From positions 1 to 64,000 of the forward strand of contig JAKQQP010000096.1 in the NCBI GenBank assembly GCA_029564115.1: a DNA stretch of 64,000 bases. Reading direction: 5' to 3'. Source of the DNA: Candidatus Rifleibacteriota bacterium. Its GTDB lineage: Bacteria; Riflebacteria; Ozemobacteria; Ozemobacterales; Ozemobacteraceae. The translations under genes and the position numbers were made by a program. Position 1 is the stretch's first letter. Every line of letters begins with the position of its first letter. Below the pieces are notes generated by a model. The model searched no databases. It had not been told where the DNA came from and worked only from the letters and a program-made list of their open reading frames with translations. Shown here one piece after another: positions 1 through 9,800 of this stretch.

Positions 1-2
1 AA

Positions 3-965
3 GTTTTCACCTGGGGCAAAGATACCTTTGAGCCAGCCCTCGAAGGTCAGAAATACCAGGATTTCATGTCGCGCCTGGTTTCAGGCAAAAACTGGAACCC
101 GCGCACCGGCAAGGTTCCGCCTGATTTTATGCCCCTTAACGCTGACTACGAACAAGAAATAAAAGACATATTTCTCGAAGGCAAATTTGCGGGCAACGAC
201 GGCTTCACCGCCAAAGCAAAACTCGAAGAGCTGGGGCGCAACTGGTTTGCAGTCGAAACCACCGCCGGCAGGGTCGCCAATGGTGCCGAAAGTCGCATCG
301 GTCGCACCTATTCCAGCGGCGACGAGTTTCTCGAGGCAGCCGGGGTCAAGCAGGGCAAATTCAAGATTAACGGCGTTGTTTATGTAAAAGGGCCACTCAA
401 AGTTCCGCCCCTCAAAATGAAAAATTCCGAGATCGGTGGCGGCGTGGTGCTGGTTGACGGGCCGATTCAGATCGACAGTATCACCCGCGGCTACGACATC
501 GATACGGCACAGTTCAAGCTCGGGCCGGCCGGCAATATGCTTCGGCAGGGTCCGGCCTACGACTTCTACCAGAAAATCAAAACCGAAATCACCCAGGAAA
601 GCTTCATTACCTTTGTAAGCCTGAGTGGCGACCCGATCACGATCAGAGGTGAACTGCTCATCGGTGTGCATCTGATCAACCTGCATGACAAGAACAACAT
701 GCCCTACGATCAGATTTTGTGGTCATCGGGGATACGCAAAGAAATCGTTTTTGTCGGCGGCATCGCCTGCAATTACCTCAACCTGCCCAAACGCCTCGAA
801 GAATTTGGTCAGATCAAAAGCTCGTGCAGTCTGCTCAAGGCGCCATTTTTTCTTTATCATTCGGCGATGGCCGCAAAAGAGCCGGCAATGGCGGTGCAAA
901 TGATGGAAAACATGCGCGGCTACCTTCTCACCGCAGGAAGGAGCAGCAACGATGACACAGAATAA
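3..965 (+). CDS. Hypothetical protein, 5' end outside window, upstream of pseudopilins
   Basis: The reading frame is open to the first bases of the window, so the gene starts upstream; the ATG at 66 is only the first internal methionine. I do not recognise the family. The visible part has a short glycine- and valine-rich beta-like stretch in the middle (GGGVVLVDGPIQI) and a helical C-terminus rich in Met and Ala. It has no membrane segment in the visible part. Its stop overlaps the start of the next prepilin-like gene by 14 bases, and the next two genes also overlap, so it belongs to a translationally coupled operon with two pseudopilins and a TPR protein. A role as an accessory part of a type IV pilus or type II secretion-like machine is inferred from this context only. 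Confidence 0.6.
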   Translation, partial: VFTWGKDTFEPALEGQKYQDFMSRLVSGKNWNPRTGKVPPDFMPLNADYEQEIKDIFLEGKFAGNDGFTAKAKLEELGRNWFAVETTAGRVANGAESRIGRTYSSGDEFLEAAGVKQGKFKINGVVYVKGPLKVPPLKMKNSEIGGGVVLVDGPIQIDSITRGYDIDTAQFKLGPAGNMLRQGPAYDFYQKIKTEITQESFITFVSLSGDPITIRGELLIGVHLINLHDKNNMPYDQILWSSGIRKEIVFVGGIACNYLNLPKRLEEFGQIKSSCSLLKAPFFLYHSAMAAKEPAMAVQMMENMRGYLLTAGRSSNDDTE

Positions 966-1443
966 CCGCCGACCGCCCAGAACAGGCTTGTCGATGATCG
1001 AACTGCTCGTCGGCGTGACCATTTTTGGTCTGGCAATGCTTCCCCTGATGTGGATGGGCACAACGCAAACCCGCGGCGCCTATTCGGTCGGCAAACACAT
1101 GATGGCCGGGCAGCTGGCCGCCAGTTTCCTCGACAGTCTTCTCGGGCTGCCATACTCTGACTGCCTCGACAAAATAAAAAAACTCTCGGCCAAAGGCAAA
1201 ATGCGGGTACTCGATGATGAAGACCTGAAAAAAACCCTCGATGCAATCGATGAACCCGGCATAAAAAAAGATATGGAAACCTCGTTTAGACACTTTCGCT
1301 ATCAGTTCGGGCATTCTCATGATGAATCAGCGCGGGTTCTCAGGCTCGACCTCGAGGTATTTTACCGTGTCGAAGAATCTGACCAGAAGTCAGAGCAGTC
1401 GGTAAAGCTGTCGGTGCTCAAATTCGGAGAAAAAAATGGCTAA
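952..1443 (+). CDS. Prepilin-like protein with type IV N-terminal methylation motif
   Basis: The N-terminus carries the prepilin peptidase signature: a short basic leader ending in Gly, then LSMIE with glutamate at mature position +5, followed by about 20 hydrophobic residues (LLVGVTIFGLAMLPLMWMG). This is the type IV pilin/type II secretion pseudopilin class, cut by PilD and assembled into a periplasmic or surface filament. The 163-residue length fits a minor pseudopilin of the GspI/GspJ or PilV kind, but the rest of the protein is too divergent for a subtype. A GGAAGGAG ribosome site lies 8 bases before the ATG. It overlaps the upstream gene by 14 bases and the downstream pseudopilin by 8. 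Confidence 0.8.
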   Translation: MTQNNRRPPRTGLSMIELLVGVTIFGLAMLPLMWMGTTQTRGAYSVGKHMMAGQLAASFLDSLLGLPYSDCLDKIKKLSAKGKMRVLDDEDLKKTLDAIDEPGIKKDMETSFRHFRYQFGHSHDESARVLRLDLEVFYRVEESDQKSEQSVKLSVLKFGEKNG

Positions 1444-1981
1444 AAAGCGGCATGGGGTCACCATGATCGAAATCGTCATCGTCGTCACCATTTCAAGTAT
1501 GGTGCTGACCATGGCGATGTTGCTGATGAACAGAACGACCCGCCATTTCAAGAAGGGCACCGATATGCTCAACGTTCAGCGCCTGATGGACAACATCGTC
1601 GAGCGGATCCGCACCGATGTTCGCTCGCTTAAACGCACTGTTCCGGCTGAGTGCAACGATAATTCCTTTTCTTTTTACGCCATTCGCGATGGCGACGAAA
1701 AAAAGATCCGCTACACTTATGACCGCGACAGAGGCACCCTGTTCAGAAACGAAGAAGGCAAAGAATCGAATTTTCATGGCGCCAGACAGGTAAAATCTTT
1801 CGCATTCAAGCCGCAGAGCGATGACGCAGGGCATTTTAAATCGCTGAATGTGATAATGCAGCTGATTTCAGATGAGAAAGGCGGCGGCAACGCCTCTACC
1901 CTGTCGATAGCCTGTCAGTTTTACTCGACATGTGTCGAGCCAGAGCTTAAAATAAGCAATCTACGCAAAAAGATAAAATGA
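1436..1981 (+). CDS. Second prepilin-like protein (minor pseudopilin, GspJ/PilW-like)
   Basis: The protein starts with a basic leader (MAKKRHG) cut before VTMIE, again with Glu at +5, followed by the hydrophobic helix IVIVVTISSMVLTMAMLL. The remaining ~140 residues are polar with a possible beta-rich head. The length (181 residues) and the position directly after another pseudopilin resemble the GspI-GspJ or PilV-PilW order of minor pseudopilins; this is an analogy, not a demonstrated homology. GGAG precedes the ATG by 6 bases. The stop TGA overlaps the ATG of an alternative start of the following TPR gene, indicating close coupling. Confidence 0.78.
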   Translation: MAKKRHGVTMIEIVIVVTISSMVLTMAMLLMNRTTRHFKKGTDMLNVQRLMDNIVERIRTDVRSLKRTVPAECNDNSFSFYAIRDGDEKKIRYTYDRDRGTLFRNEEGKESNFHGARQVKSFAFKPQSDDAGHFKSLNVIMQLISDEKGGGNASTLSIACQFYSTCVEPELKISNLRKKIK

Positions 1982-1983
1982 CC

Positions 1984-1990
1984 AGGAGGG
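1984..1990 (+). promoter_or_regulatory. Ribosome binding site AGGAGGG deciding the TPR gene start
   Basis: AGGAGGG lies 8 bases before ATG 1999 and 6 bases after the in-frame alternative ATG 1978. It supports 1999 as the true start. Confidence 0.75.
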
Positions 1991-1998
1991 TTCTGTTC

Positions 1999-3045
1999 AT
2001 GCAAAAGTTCAGGTTTACGGTTCTGATTGTGGCGGTGGCAGTGTTGATCTGCGGCACGCTCCTGGCTTCTGAAGAAATAATCAAAAAGGGTCGGGCTCTG
2101 CAGAGTGCCCGCAAATTCGACGACGCTCTGCAGCTTTATAAAAATGCCATCAAAGACGCGCCCAGTGAAGATCTATATATCGAAGCCGCCACACTGCTGG
2201 GCAAGCTGCAAAAATACGAGAACGCCGAAACCATTCTGAACAAGGGCATCGAAACCTACCCCGAAAGCAGTTCTCTGCAAAACCTCATGGGTCTGACCAA
2301 ATTCAGAAAAGGCGATAAAAGCGGCGCCAAAAAAGTATTTGAGCAGGTTCTCACCAGAGATGCCGACAACGCTTTCGCTAAAAAATGGCTCGAAAACGTC
2401 AGCAAAGACGAAAATAAAAGCACACAAACTGCCGTAACGGCAGTCGATGAAGACAGCACGCCGGCCGCTGATGAATACAGCCCGTCGCCGTCCGGAGTCT
2501 TCAATGTTTCTGACGCTCTCGGCAAAGAAGAGCAGCAGGCTCTTGCCGTCAAACTCTACAAAGAAATGGTCGAACTCGAAAAATGGGAACTCGATACCTT
2601 CAAAGAACTGCACAAACAGGTAATCGAGCGCTGCCCGCAGACCGACCAGGCCCAGGAATCATGCTGGCGCCTGTCGAACCTCTATCTGCTCGGCGAAGAC
2701 CCGCCTGATTACGCCAATGTAATCGCGGTTCTCGAACATCTGCTGAAGCAGTACCCCGACACGCCACTGCTGCCCGACGCCAAAAACCGGCTGATGATCG
2801 CCTGCCAGCGCTCAGGCCAGAATGAAAAACTCGTCGCCCTGTATGAAGAACTGTTCACTCTCGACCCCGAGCCGGTCAGCGACAAAGTTTTCATGGTCAG
2901 AGCCCTCGAATTTGCCGACGCTCTGCAGGCCATCGGCCGCAGCGCCGACGCCCAGACCTGGTATCAAAAAGTCATTGAAAAAGATGATGGCCGAGACCAG
3001 ATCGAAGCCCGCGCCGCCAAAGCCCGCCTCGCCGGCGAGCAGTAA
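1999..3045 (+). CDS. Exported tetratricopeptide-repeat protein
   Basis: An earlier ATG at 1978 is possible (355 residues), but a near-perfect AGGAGGG at 1984-1990 sits 8 bases before the ATG at 1999. Starting there gives a clean signal peptide (MQKFRFTVLIVAVAVLICG) and a protein of 348 residues, so 1999 is preferred. The mature part has TPR-like helix pairs at about residues 25-135 (ALQSARKFDDALQLYKNAI type), a low-complexity Asp/Ser/Pro linker, and a second TPR block to the C-terminus. TPR proteins are scaffolds; beside pseudopilins it could be a PilF/PilQ-assembly-like helper in the periplasm, which is inference from position. Confidence 0.75.
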   Translation: MQKFRFTVLIVAVAVLICGTLLASEEIIKKGRALQSARKFDDALQLYKNAIKDAPSEDLYIEAATLLGKLQKYENAETILNKGIETYPESSSLQNLMGLTKFRKGDKSGAKKVFEQVLTRDADNAFAKKWLENVSKDENKSTQTAVTAVDEDSTPAADEYSPSPSGVFNVSDALGKEEQQALAVKLYKEMVELEKWELDTFKELHKQVIERCPQTDQAQESCWRLSNLYLLGEDPPDYANVIAVLEHLLKQYPDTPLLPDAKNRLMIACQRSGQNEKLVALYEELFTLDPEPVSDKVFMVRALEFADALQAIGRSADAQTWYQKVIEKDDGRDQIEARAAKARLAGEQ

Positions 3046-3062
3046 GCTCAGGAAGAATTCTG

Positions 3063-3683
3063 ATGCGTGGCAAAAAGAATTCGCCAGAGCGGCGTTATTC
3101 CTACGCCGATTACCTGAAATGGGATGACCAGAAACGCTACGAGATAATCGACGGCCTGGTTTACAACATGAATGCGCCGTTACGTGTGCATCAGGAAGTT
3201 CTGCTGGCGGCGGTTCGCCGTCTTGCCGACTTTTTTGATGACCGGCCATGCTCAGTATTCATAGCCCCTTTCGATGTCAGGCTTGCAACGGGCAAATGTT
3301 CTGAAGACCTGGTTTTCAACGTGGTTCAGCCTGACATTTCGGTAGTATGCGACGAAGCGAAGCTCGACGAAAAGGGCTGTATCGGCGCTCCAGATCTGAT
3401 CGTCGAAGTGATTTCACCCGCCACCGCCAGCCGTGACCACATTCAGAAAAGGCGTCTCTACGAAAGCGCCGGCGTTCGTGAATACTGGCTGATCGACCCG
3501 ACTAACCGCATCGTCACGCTATATTTCGCTGATTCCGACGGCAATTTCCGGGCACCTGTCACTCTTGGCGAAACCGATCTTCTCGTTTCAGAAACTTTCG
3601 CCGGCCTGAAAATCGACCTCTCTGCCATTTTCCCGGCCCGACCCCAGACACTCAGCGAACCTGCTCCGCCCGCGTTCGAGTGA
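3063..3683 (+). CDS. Uma2 family (DUF820) restriction-endonuclease-fold protein
   Basis: The family pattern is clear over the whole 206 residues: a start region YSYADYLKWDDQKRYEIIDG, then QPDISVVCD, then GAPDLIVEVISPATASRD and YESAGVREYWLIDP. These hold the Asp and Glu positions of a PD-(D/E)XK nuclease fold. Uma2 proteins are numerous in cyanobacteria and some environmental bacteria and often occur in many copies; no cellular role is firmly established. The gene lies 17 bases after the TPR gene, with AGGAAG before its ATG, and ends at a hairpin shared with the convergent giant gene, so it may be the last cistron of the pseudopilin operon or a separate insertion. Confidence 0.85.
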   Translation: MRGKKNSPERRYSYADYLKWDDQKRYEIIDGLVYNMNAPLRVHQEVLLAAVRRLADFFDDRPCSVFIAPFDVRLATGKCSEDLVFNVVQPDISVVCDEAKLDEKGCIGAPDLIVEVISPATASRDHIQKRRLYESAGVREYWLIDPTNRIVTLYFADSDGNFRAPVTLGETDLLVSETFAGLKIDLSAIFPARPQTLSEPAPPAFE

Positions 3684-3705
3684 TTTAAACCAGCTGCTTA
3701 TTAAT

Positions 3706-3736
3706 AAACCCCGCTACTTTTCAAGTAACGGGGTTT
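3706..3736. terminator. Bidirectional terminator between convergent genes
   Basis: AAACCCCG-C-TACTT pairs with AAGTA-A-CGGGGTTT around a three-base loop (one mismatch). It lies between the Uma2 gene and the end of the giant minus-strand gene and can serve both. Confidence 0.75.
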
Positions 3737-3801
3737 AATTCAGAGACCCAGGTTAACTGGCCATCGGCGCAAAATTAAACACTTTTGCGCCTTTGAACAA
3801 A

Positions 3802-6800
3802 TCAATTGTGGTAAAAATAGGCATAAGAACTCCCGTCGTTTCCGAGAACCCTGTAGGTAGTGCTATACCCATACCCGGCATTCCATATTCCTGAATTACC
3901 AGACGGAGCATCACTGACATAAACAGCCCATCTGTAGGCTGCAGACGTCTTGCCAACCGCTATACCTGAAATTCTTGAAATACCAGGCAGCTTATAGGGC
4001 TTTGCTCTTGCTGAATTCGGGTTATTATTCATGCCAAACACGTCAATTGTAGTACTACTAGCATGATAGCCCCACGCAAATACTTCTCCCTTTGAATTCA
4101 CGGCAAAGCTCGTACCTTGTCCAACTGCGCCACTTTGCCCGGCAAAAATTTTCTTAATATCGACGAGCAAACCATCCGGGTCATTTACTTTTACGGGGAT
4201 CTGGCTGGTATTTCCGCCGCCGTCATTACCGCTGAAATACACATCACCGTTCTCCAACAGAAACAATGAATGAGTTGAACCTGCAGCTATGGCTTTGACG
4301 CCACTCAATCCAGGTATTTTGGCAGGACTGTTTCTCATTGCAGTATCACCCTGCCCGAGTTGCCCCTGGGCATTGTATCCCCACGAATAAACATCGCCAT
4401 TATGGTCCAGGGCCAGGCTGAAACTGTTTCGGTATTCATAGCCACCAGCGGCAACCGCCTTGATATTTGTTAAATTTTGCGACTGCACCGGGGTATTTCT
4501 TTGACTAGCAGTTCCATCCCCGAGCTGCCCCTGAGCATTGTGCCCGAACGCCCAGACAGTGCCATCCTGTTTCAGGGCCAGAACATGACAAAGTGCGGCC
4601 GAAATTGCAACGACCTGGCCGTCCAATCCTGTGGGGGTAAATCCAGGAGTGCTTACATAAGTATTTCCGCCATTATTGCCAAATTCACCATATCTTTGTT
4701 GCCCAATACAACGAATGGTTTTATCTCTACCGAGAGCCAAAACCCCTTCCTGAGTACAGGCAACATCTATATTATCCTGCCACGAGGGAGAAGTGATTGC
4801 TGTTGGAACCGAAAGATTGCTGACGTTGCTATCGCCAATATATCCATAAGTTCCGCCGCCATAACCCCATGTCCATATTCTGCCCTGAGTATCCAGGACA
4901 GCTGTGTGATAAATACCCGCGTCGGCTTTTACAAAACTTTGAATCACATCAGGTTTTCTAGTGTTATCAAGAGTGAACGGACTTTCTGGAAAGTAAGTAT
5001 AGTCGCTTTCAAGATCGCCATCAGTACATTTGATACGCAGCTGTGTGTTGGCACTCGAAAAAACATAATCACGATACGATTCCCAGATGATTTCATTGTC
5101 ACCGGCTGCCAGGCCAGAAAGAGACCTGTCGGCCGTTATCACCTGCCATGAGGTGCCGTTGAGAGTGTATTCAATTCTTACTGTAAAACTACTGTTTGAA
5201 TCATCGTCTGCGATGTTGAAATTAACTTTCATATTCCCGTTATAATATGTTGGCCCCCTCGGGTTTTCAGTATTCAGAGTCACATTGGCCAAAACAGGTG
5301 TATTCTGATTGTTAACCAAAAATTCTGCAGACTCAACCGAAGATCCAACCAAAGCGCCATCAGATGGTGAAACTCTTATTTTCACAATATTAAACCCAAC
5401 CAGTTCTGCCGGATCCCATATAAATGCCTTGCTTCCAGGGGTTAAACCGGTGCTGGAATTTATTGCATTCCAGGAAATTCCGTCATCTGCTGTATAGGCC
5501 AGATCAACCGTACAACCTGTTTCACTTGACGGATAAGTCAAGTCATATGCTATATCGTAAAAAGTATCTTCTCTCCTGTTTACAACAAGATTCGTAACTG
5601 AAGGCGGCCGGTTATCGATCGTCATCGCACCTGAAACGGCCGCGTTTCCATCGGTTTTACCATCGTTGGGCAATAATCTTACAATAACGCTCTCCATACC
5701 TGTCACGTCCGGATAATTTCTCCAGGTAATTCTTCGGCTCACACCTGGAATAATGCCCGTCAAATCACCAACGAGCTGAGTCGGTGCAGACCAGGTTGTG
5801 CCGTTGTTGGTCGAGTATTCAACGGTGATATCGCAGGTGTCGTTGTTGGCGTCGGCGAGGTCGAAGGTGAAGGTGGCGACTTTGCCGGCCTGGGTGACTG
5901 AGATATTGCTGATGATCGGCAGTTCGTTGACGTTGTTGACGGTGAACACCACAGAGTCGCCGGGGGTGCCGTTACCGATACCGTCGTGCGGGGTCAGGCG
6001 CAGGCGAACGTTGGTCGAAAAGGAGACAGCGGTTGAATCCCAGACAAAATTGATGCCGGTGCCAGGCGAAACCGAAGAAATGCTGCCCGATATATCTGCC
6101 ACATCTATCGGAGTAAAGATGCCACCGTTGACCGAACGGGCAACCGTGATGTTGCAGGCGTCGTTATCCTGGTCGACGAGAGTGTAACTGACAGAAATAT
6201 CGCCCTTACTGCCCGAAACGAGCACGTTGTTGATTACCGGCAAACGATTGTTGTTAACCGCAAACGCCGCAGAAACCCCACTGGTCCCTATTTCAAAGGG
6301 GTCTGAGGGCGTTACGCGCAGTTTAACTTCAGCATGATTGTTCGAGAAATTCTGGCGGGAATCCCAGCTGAGGGTGCGGCCACTGCCCGGCGCAACGCCG
6401 ACCAGAGTGCCGGTAACGCCGGTGGCTGAAGCCCAGGTGTTGCCGTTATCGGTAGAATAGTCGACAGAGAGGTCACAGGTATGGCCGTTGGCATCGGCCA
6501 GAGAGAAGCTTAGACTGATTATTCCAGAATTGCCGCTGGTAACCAGATTGCTGACAACCGGAACCACATTGTTACTGAGAGTGAAAACATCGCTGATACC
6601 GGCATCGCTGTTACCAAAACCGTCGTTGGCAACAACGCGAACTCTTACGGTTTCAGATTTTCCGGCGAAATCGTCGCCAGAGTTCCAGGTCACGGTGCGC
6701 CCGGCCGCCGGCGACAGGTTGCTGACAACCCCGGTCAGACTGGTCGTTCTGGTATATGAAATACCGTTGTTCGTCGAATAATAAACCTCGATCGAGCAAG

Positions 6801-9800
6801 CGTTAGCCTCGTCATCTTCAAGATCATAGGTAATGGTGATCGGGCCTGCCGAGCCACCGACAACCAGATTGGCAACCCTGGGCATGGTGTTGTTGGCAAG
6901 AGCGAAAGTGCCGGAAATACCGGCGGTGCCAAGAGCCTTGCCGTCATGTGGCTCGACTTTGACTCTGATATTGCCCGAGTTACTCAAAAAGTCATTCCGA
7001 GAATTCCAGACGATGGTTTTATTGCCGGGCACAACGCTCGTGTCACCGGTGAGAGAAGTCGTCTTCGTATAAGTTGCACCACCATCGGTTGAATAATAAA
7101 CCGTAATGCTGCAGGTATCAGTTTCGGCGTCGGCAAGCGTATAGCCGATAGTGACGTCAGAACCAGAAACCGAAGCAGTCACGGCGCTGACCGCCGGCAG
7201 ACTGTTGTTGGTAACGGCAAAAGCCGAAGACTCGCCAGGCGTGCCGGTACCGGTGCCATCATGCGGCAGAACCTTGACTTTAACCTGGGTCGCCGCCCCG
7301 GGAATATCCGGCAGAGAGTTCCAGGTCACGACTTTACCGGTGCCGGGTGCGATATTGCTGGTTGCGCCCGACAGGTTGGCACTCTGAATCTGCGTATAAT
7401 TACTGCCATTGTCGATCGAATAGAACACCGCAATCGAACAGTTATTTAGGTTGGCATCGTCGATGTCGTAAGTAATACTGATATTACCAGCTGAACCGGC
7501 CGCCACAACATTGCTGACCACAGGCAGATTGTTGTTGGTAACCGCAAAGCCGGCCGATTCAACCGCAACGCCGGCGCCATAGCCGTCATTGGGGGTAATT
7601 CTAATCTTCACGGCGGCAACGTTGCCGGTAATATTTGCGGCTGAGTTCCAGATGACGCTCTTGTTGGTGCCCGGCACGATGCCGGCCGTCGAACCGCTCA
7701 GATTCGCCGGGTCGATATCGGTGTAATTCAAACCATTGTTGATCGAATAGGCCACGGCAACTGAAGACAGATCGCCGTTGACGTCTTCGATATCGTAAGT
7801 GATAGTTATATCGCCTGTACTGCCCGAAGTTCGCAGATTGCTGATAGCCGACGGCCGGTTATTGAGAACGCTGAAAACAGACGAATCGCCCGGGGCACTG
7901 TTTACGGTGCCATCGTTGGCAACCAGGCGCACAACCACCGTGCTGTTGTCAGCGTTGATGTCAGCACTCGAGTTCCAGGTCAGAACCTTGTCGGTACCGG
8001 GCAGAACGTTCGCAGTCTGGCCGGTGATGTTAGTCGAGAGAGTAAAAGTCGAACCGTTGTCTTTTGAGTAATAAAACAGCACCGAGCAGGGGTTCGAGTT
8101 GCCGTCAGCAAGGTCGTAGGTTACGACAATATTGCCGCTCGACCCTGAAGGCGTGACCGTGCTAACCACCGGCGCCTGATTGTTGAGAACCGTGAACGAG
8201 GAAGAATTGGCCGCTGTTCCCTGACCATAGGGGTCGCTCGGCACCACGCGAATTCTTACGCCTGTCTGGTTGCGATTGATCAACGACTGCGAGTGCCAGA
8301 CGAAGGTTTGGCCATTGCCCGGCACGATGTCGGCAAGAGTTCCGGTGATGTCGTCGGTAGACATGTAAGTCACCCCGCCGTCGATCGAATAAAATACCTG
8401 AATCGAGCACAGATGACTATTGGCATCGGCGAGGTTGTAGGTAACAGTGATGTCGCCGCTGTTACCGGTCGTCGTTACCGAGCTGACGACAGGCAGCTTG
8501 TTGTTGTTAACCGTAAACGAAACTGTTTCGCCGGCGCTGCCCTGCCCAAAAGGATCTGTGGGCACAAGCCTGATTCTGACGCCACTCTGATTCGCGGCGA
8601 CATCGGCGCTCGAGTTCCAGGTCAGAGAACGGCTGGTGCCCGGCGTTACTCCGGTCAGGCTACCGCTGATATTGGTTGTGGGGTTGAATGTCAGCCCGCC
8701 ATCTATCGAAAAGAGCACGGCAATATTACATGGGTCGGCATTGCTGTCTATCAGAGTGTATGAAATGGGAATCGGGCCGTTGTCGCCCGTTACTGCCACC
8801 TCATTGATAATTGGCAGCGTGTTGTTGGTGATGTTGAAGGCCGCAGTCGTCATCCCGGTTCCTTCGGCACGGTTATCCTGGGGAACAAGCCTGACAAGCA
8901 CACCAGTGGCGTTGGTATTGACATCGGCAACCGAGTTCCAGACAAGAGTTCGGCCAGACCCTGGCAAAACGCCACTGGTGGCGCCGCTGGTATTCGAAGA
9001 CTGCAGATAGGTGTCACCGCTGTCGAGAGAATAATAAAGTTTTACCGAACAGGCGTCGTTGTTGGCATCAGCAAGCGTGTAGGTAAAGTTGATGTTACCA
9101 GCAGTGCCGCTGCGAGCCAAAGCGGTAATCGACGGGGCAACGTTGGTATCGTTGTTCAGAGCGAAAGGCGCCGAAACCCCGGCAGTGCCGTTGCCCGTGC
9201 CATCGTTCGGCACCAGGCGCACGCGCACGTCAGGCACATTGGCCGTGACGTTGTTGGTTGATTCCCAGACGATCACGTTGCCTGAACCCGGCAGAACGTT
9301 GGTCATATCGCCGCTGGCAAAAGATGATTGCGTGTAACTGACACCGCCATTCAACGAATAATGGAAGCTGACGGCGCAGGTGTTGTTTTCGGCGTCGGCA
9401 AGATCGAAAGTCACCGTGATTGCCCCGGTATTGCCGGAAGTAACGACGTTGCTGATCGAAGGCCGGCTGTTATTGGCGACGGCAAAGGGCTTGCTCATGC
9501 CGGCAGTACCGTTGCCGACACCATCGTTGGGTATCAGCCTGAACCATACCTGGTCATAAGTGCTGGAAAAGTCGTCGGCAGAACGCCAGACAAAAGTTTT
9601 GCCCGCGCCCGGGGTCAGGTTCGAAGTATTGCCGGTAATACTGAAAGTCGGAAACCAGTTGATACTGTTGATCGAATACTCGGCAATAACGTCACATGAA
9701 TCGCTGTCAGCATCAGAAAGAGTGTATTCTACCGTTATATCGCCGCTGTTGCCGCTGGTGGTAACACCTGAAACAACCGGCAGGCGGTTGTTACGCAACG

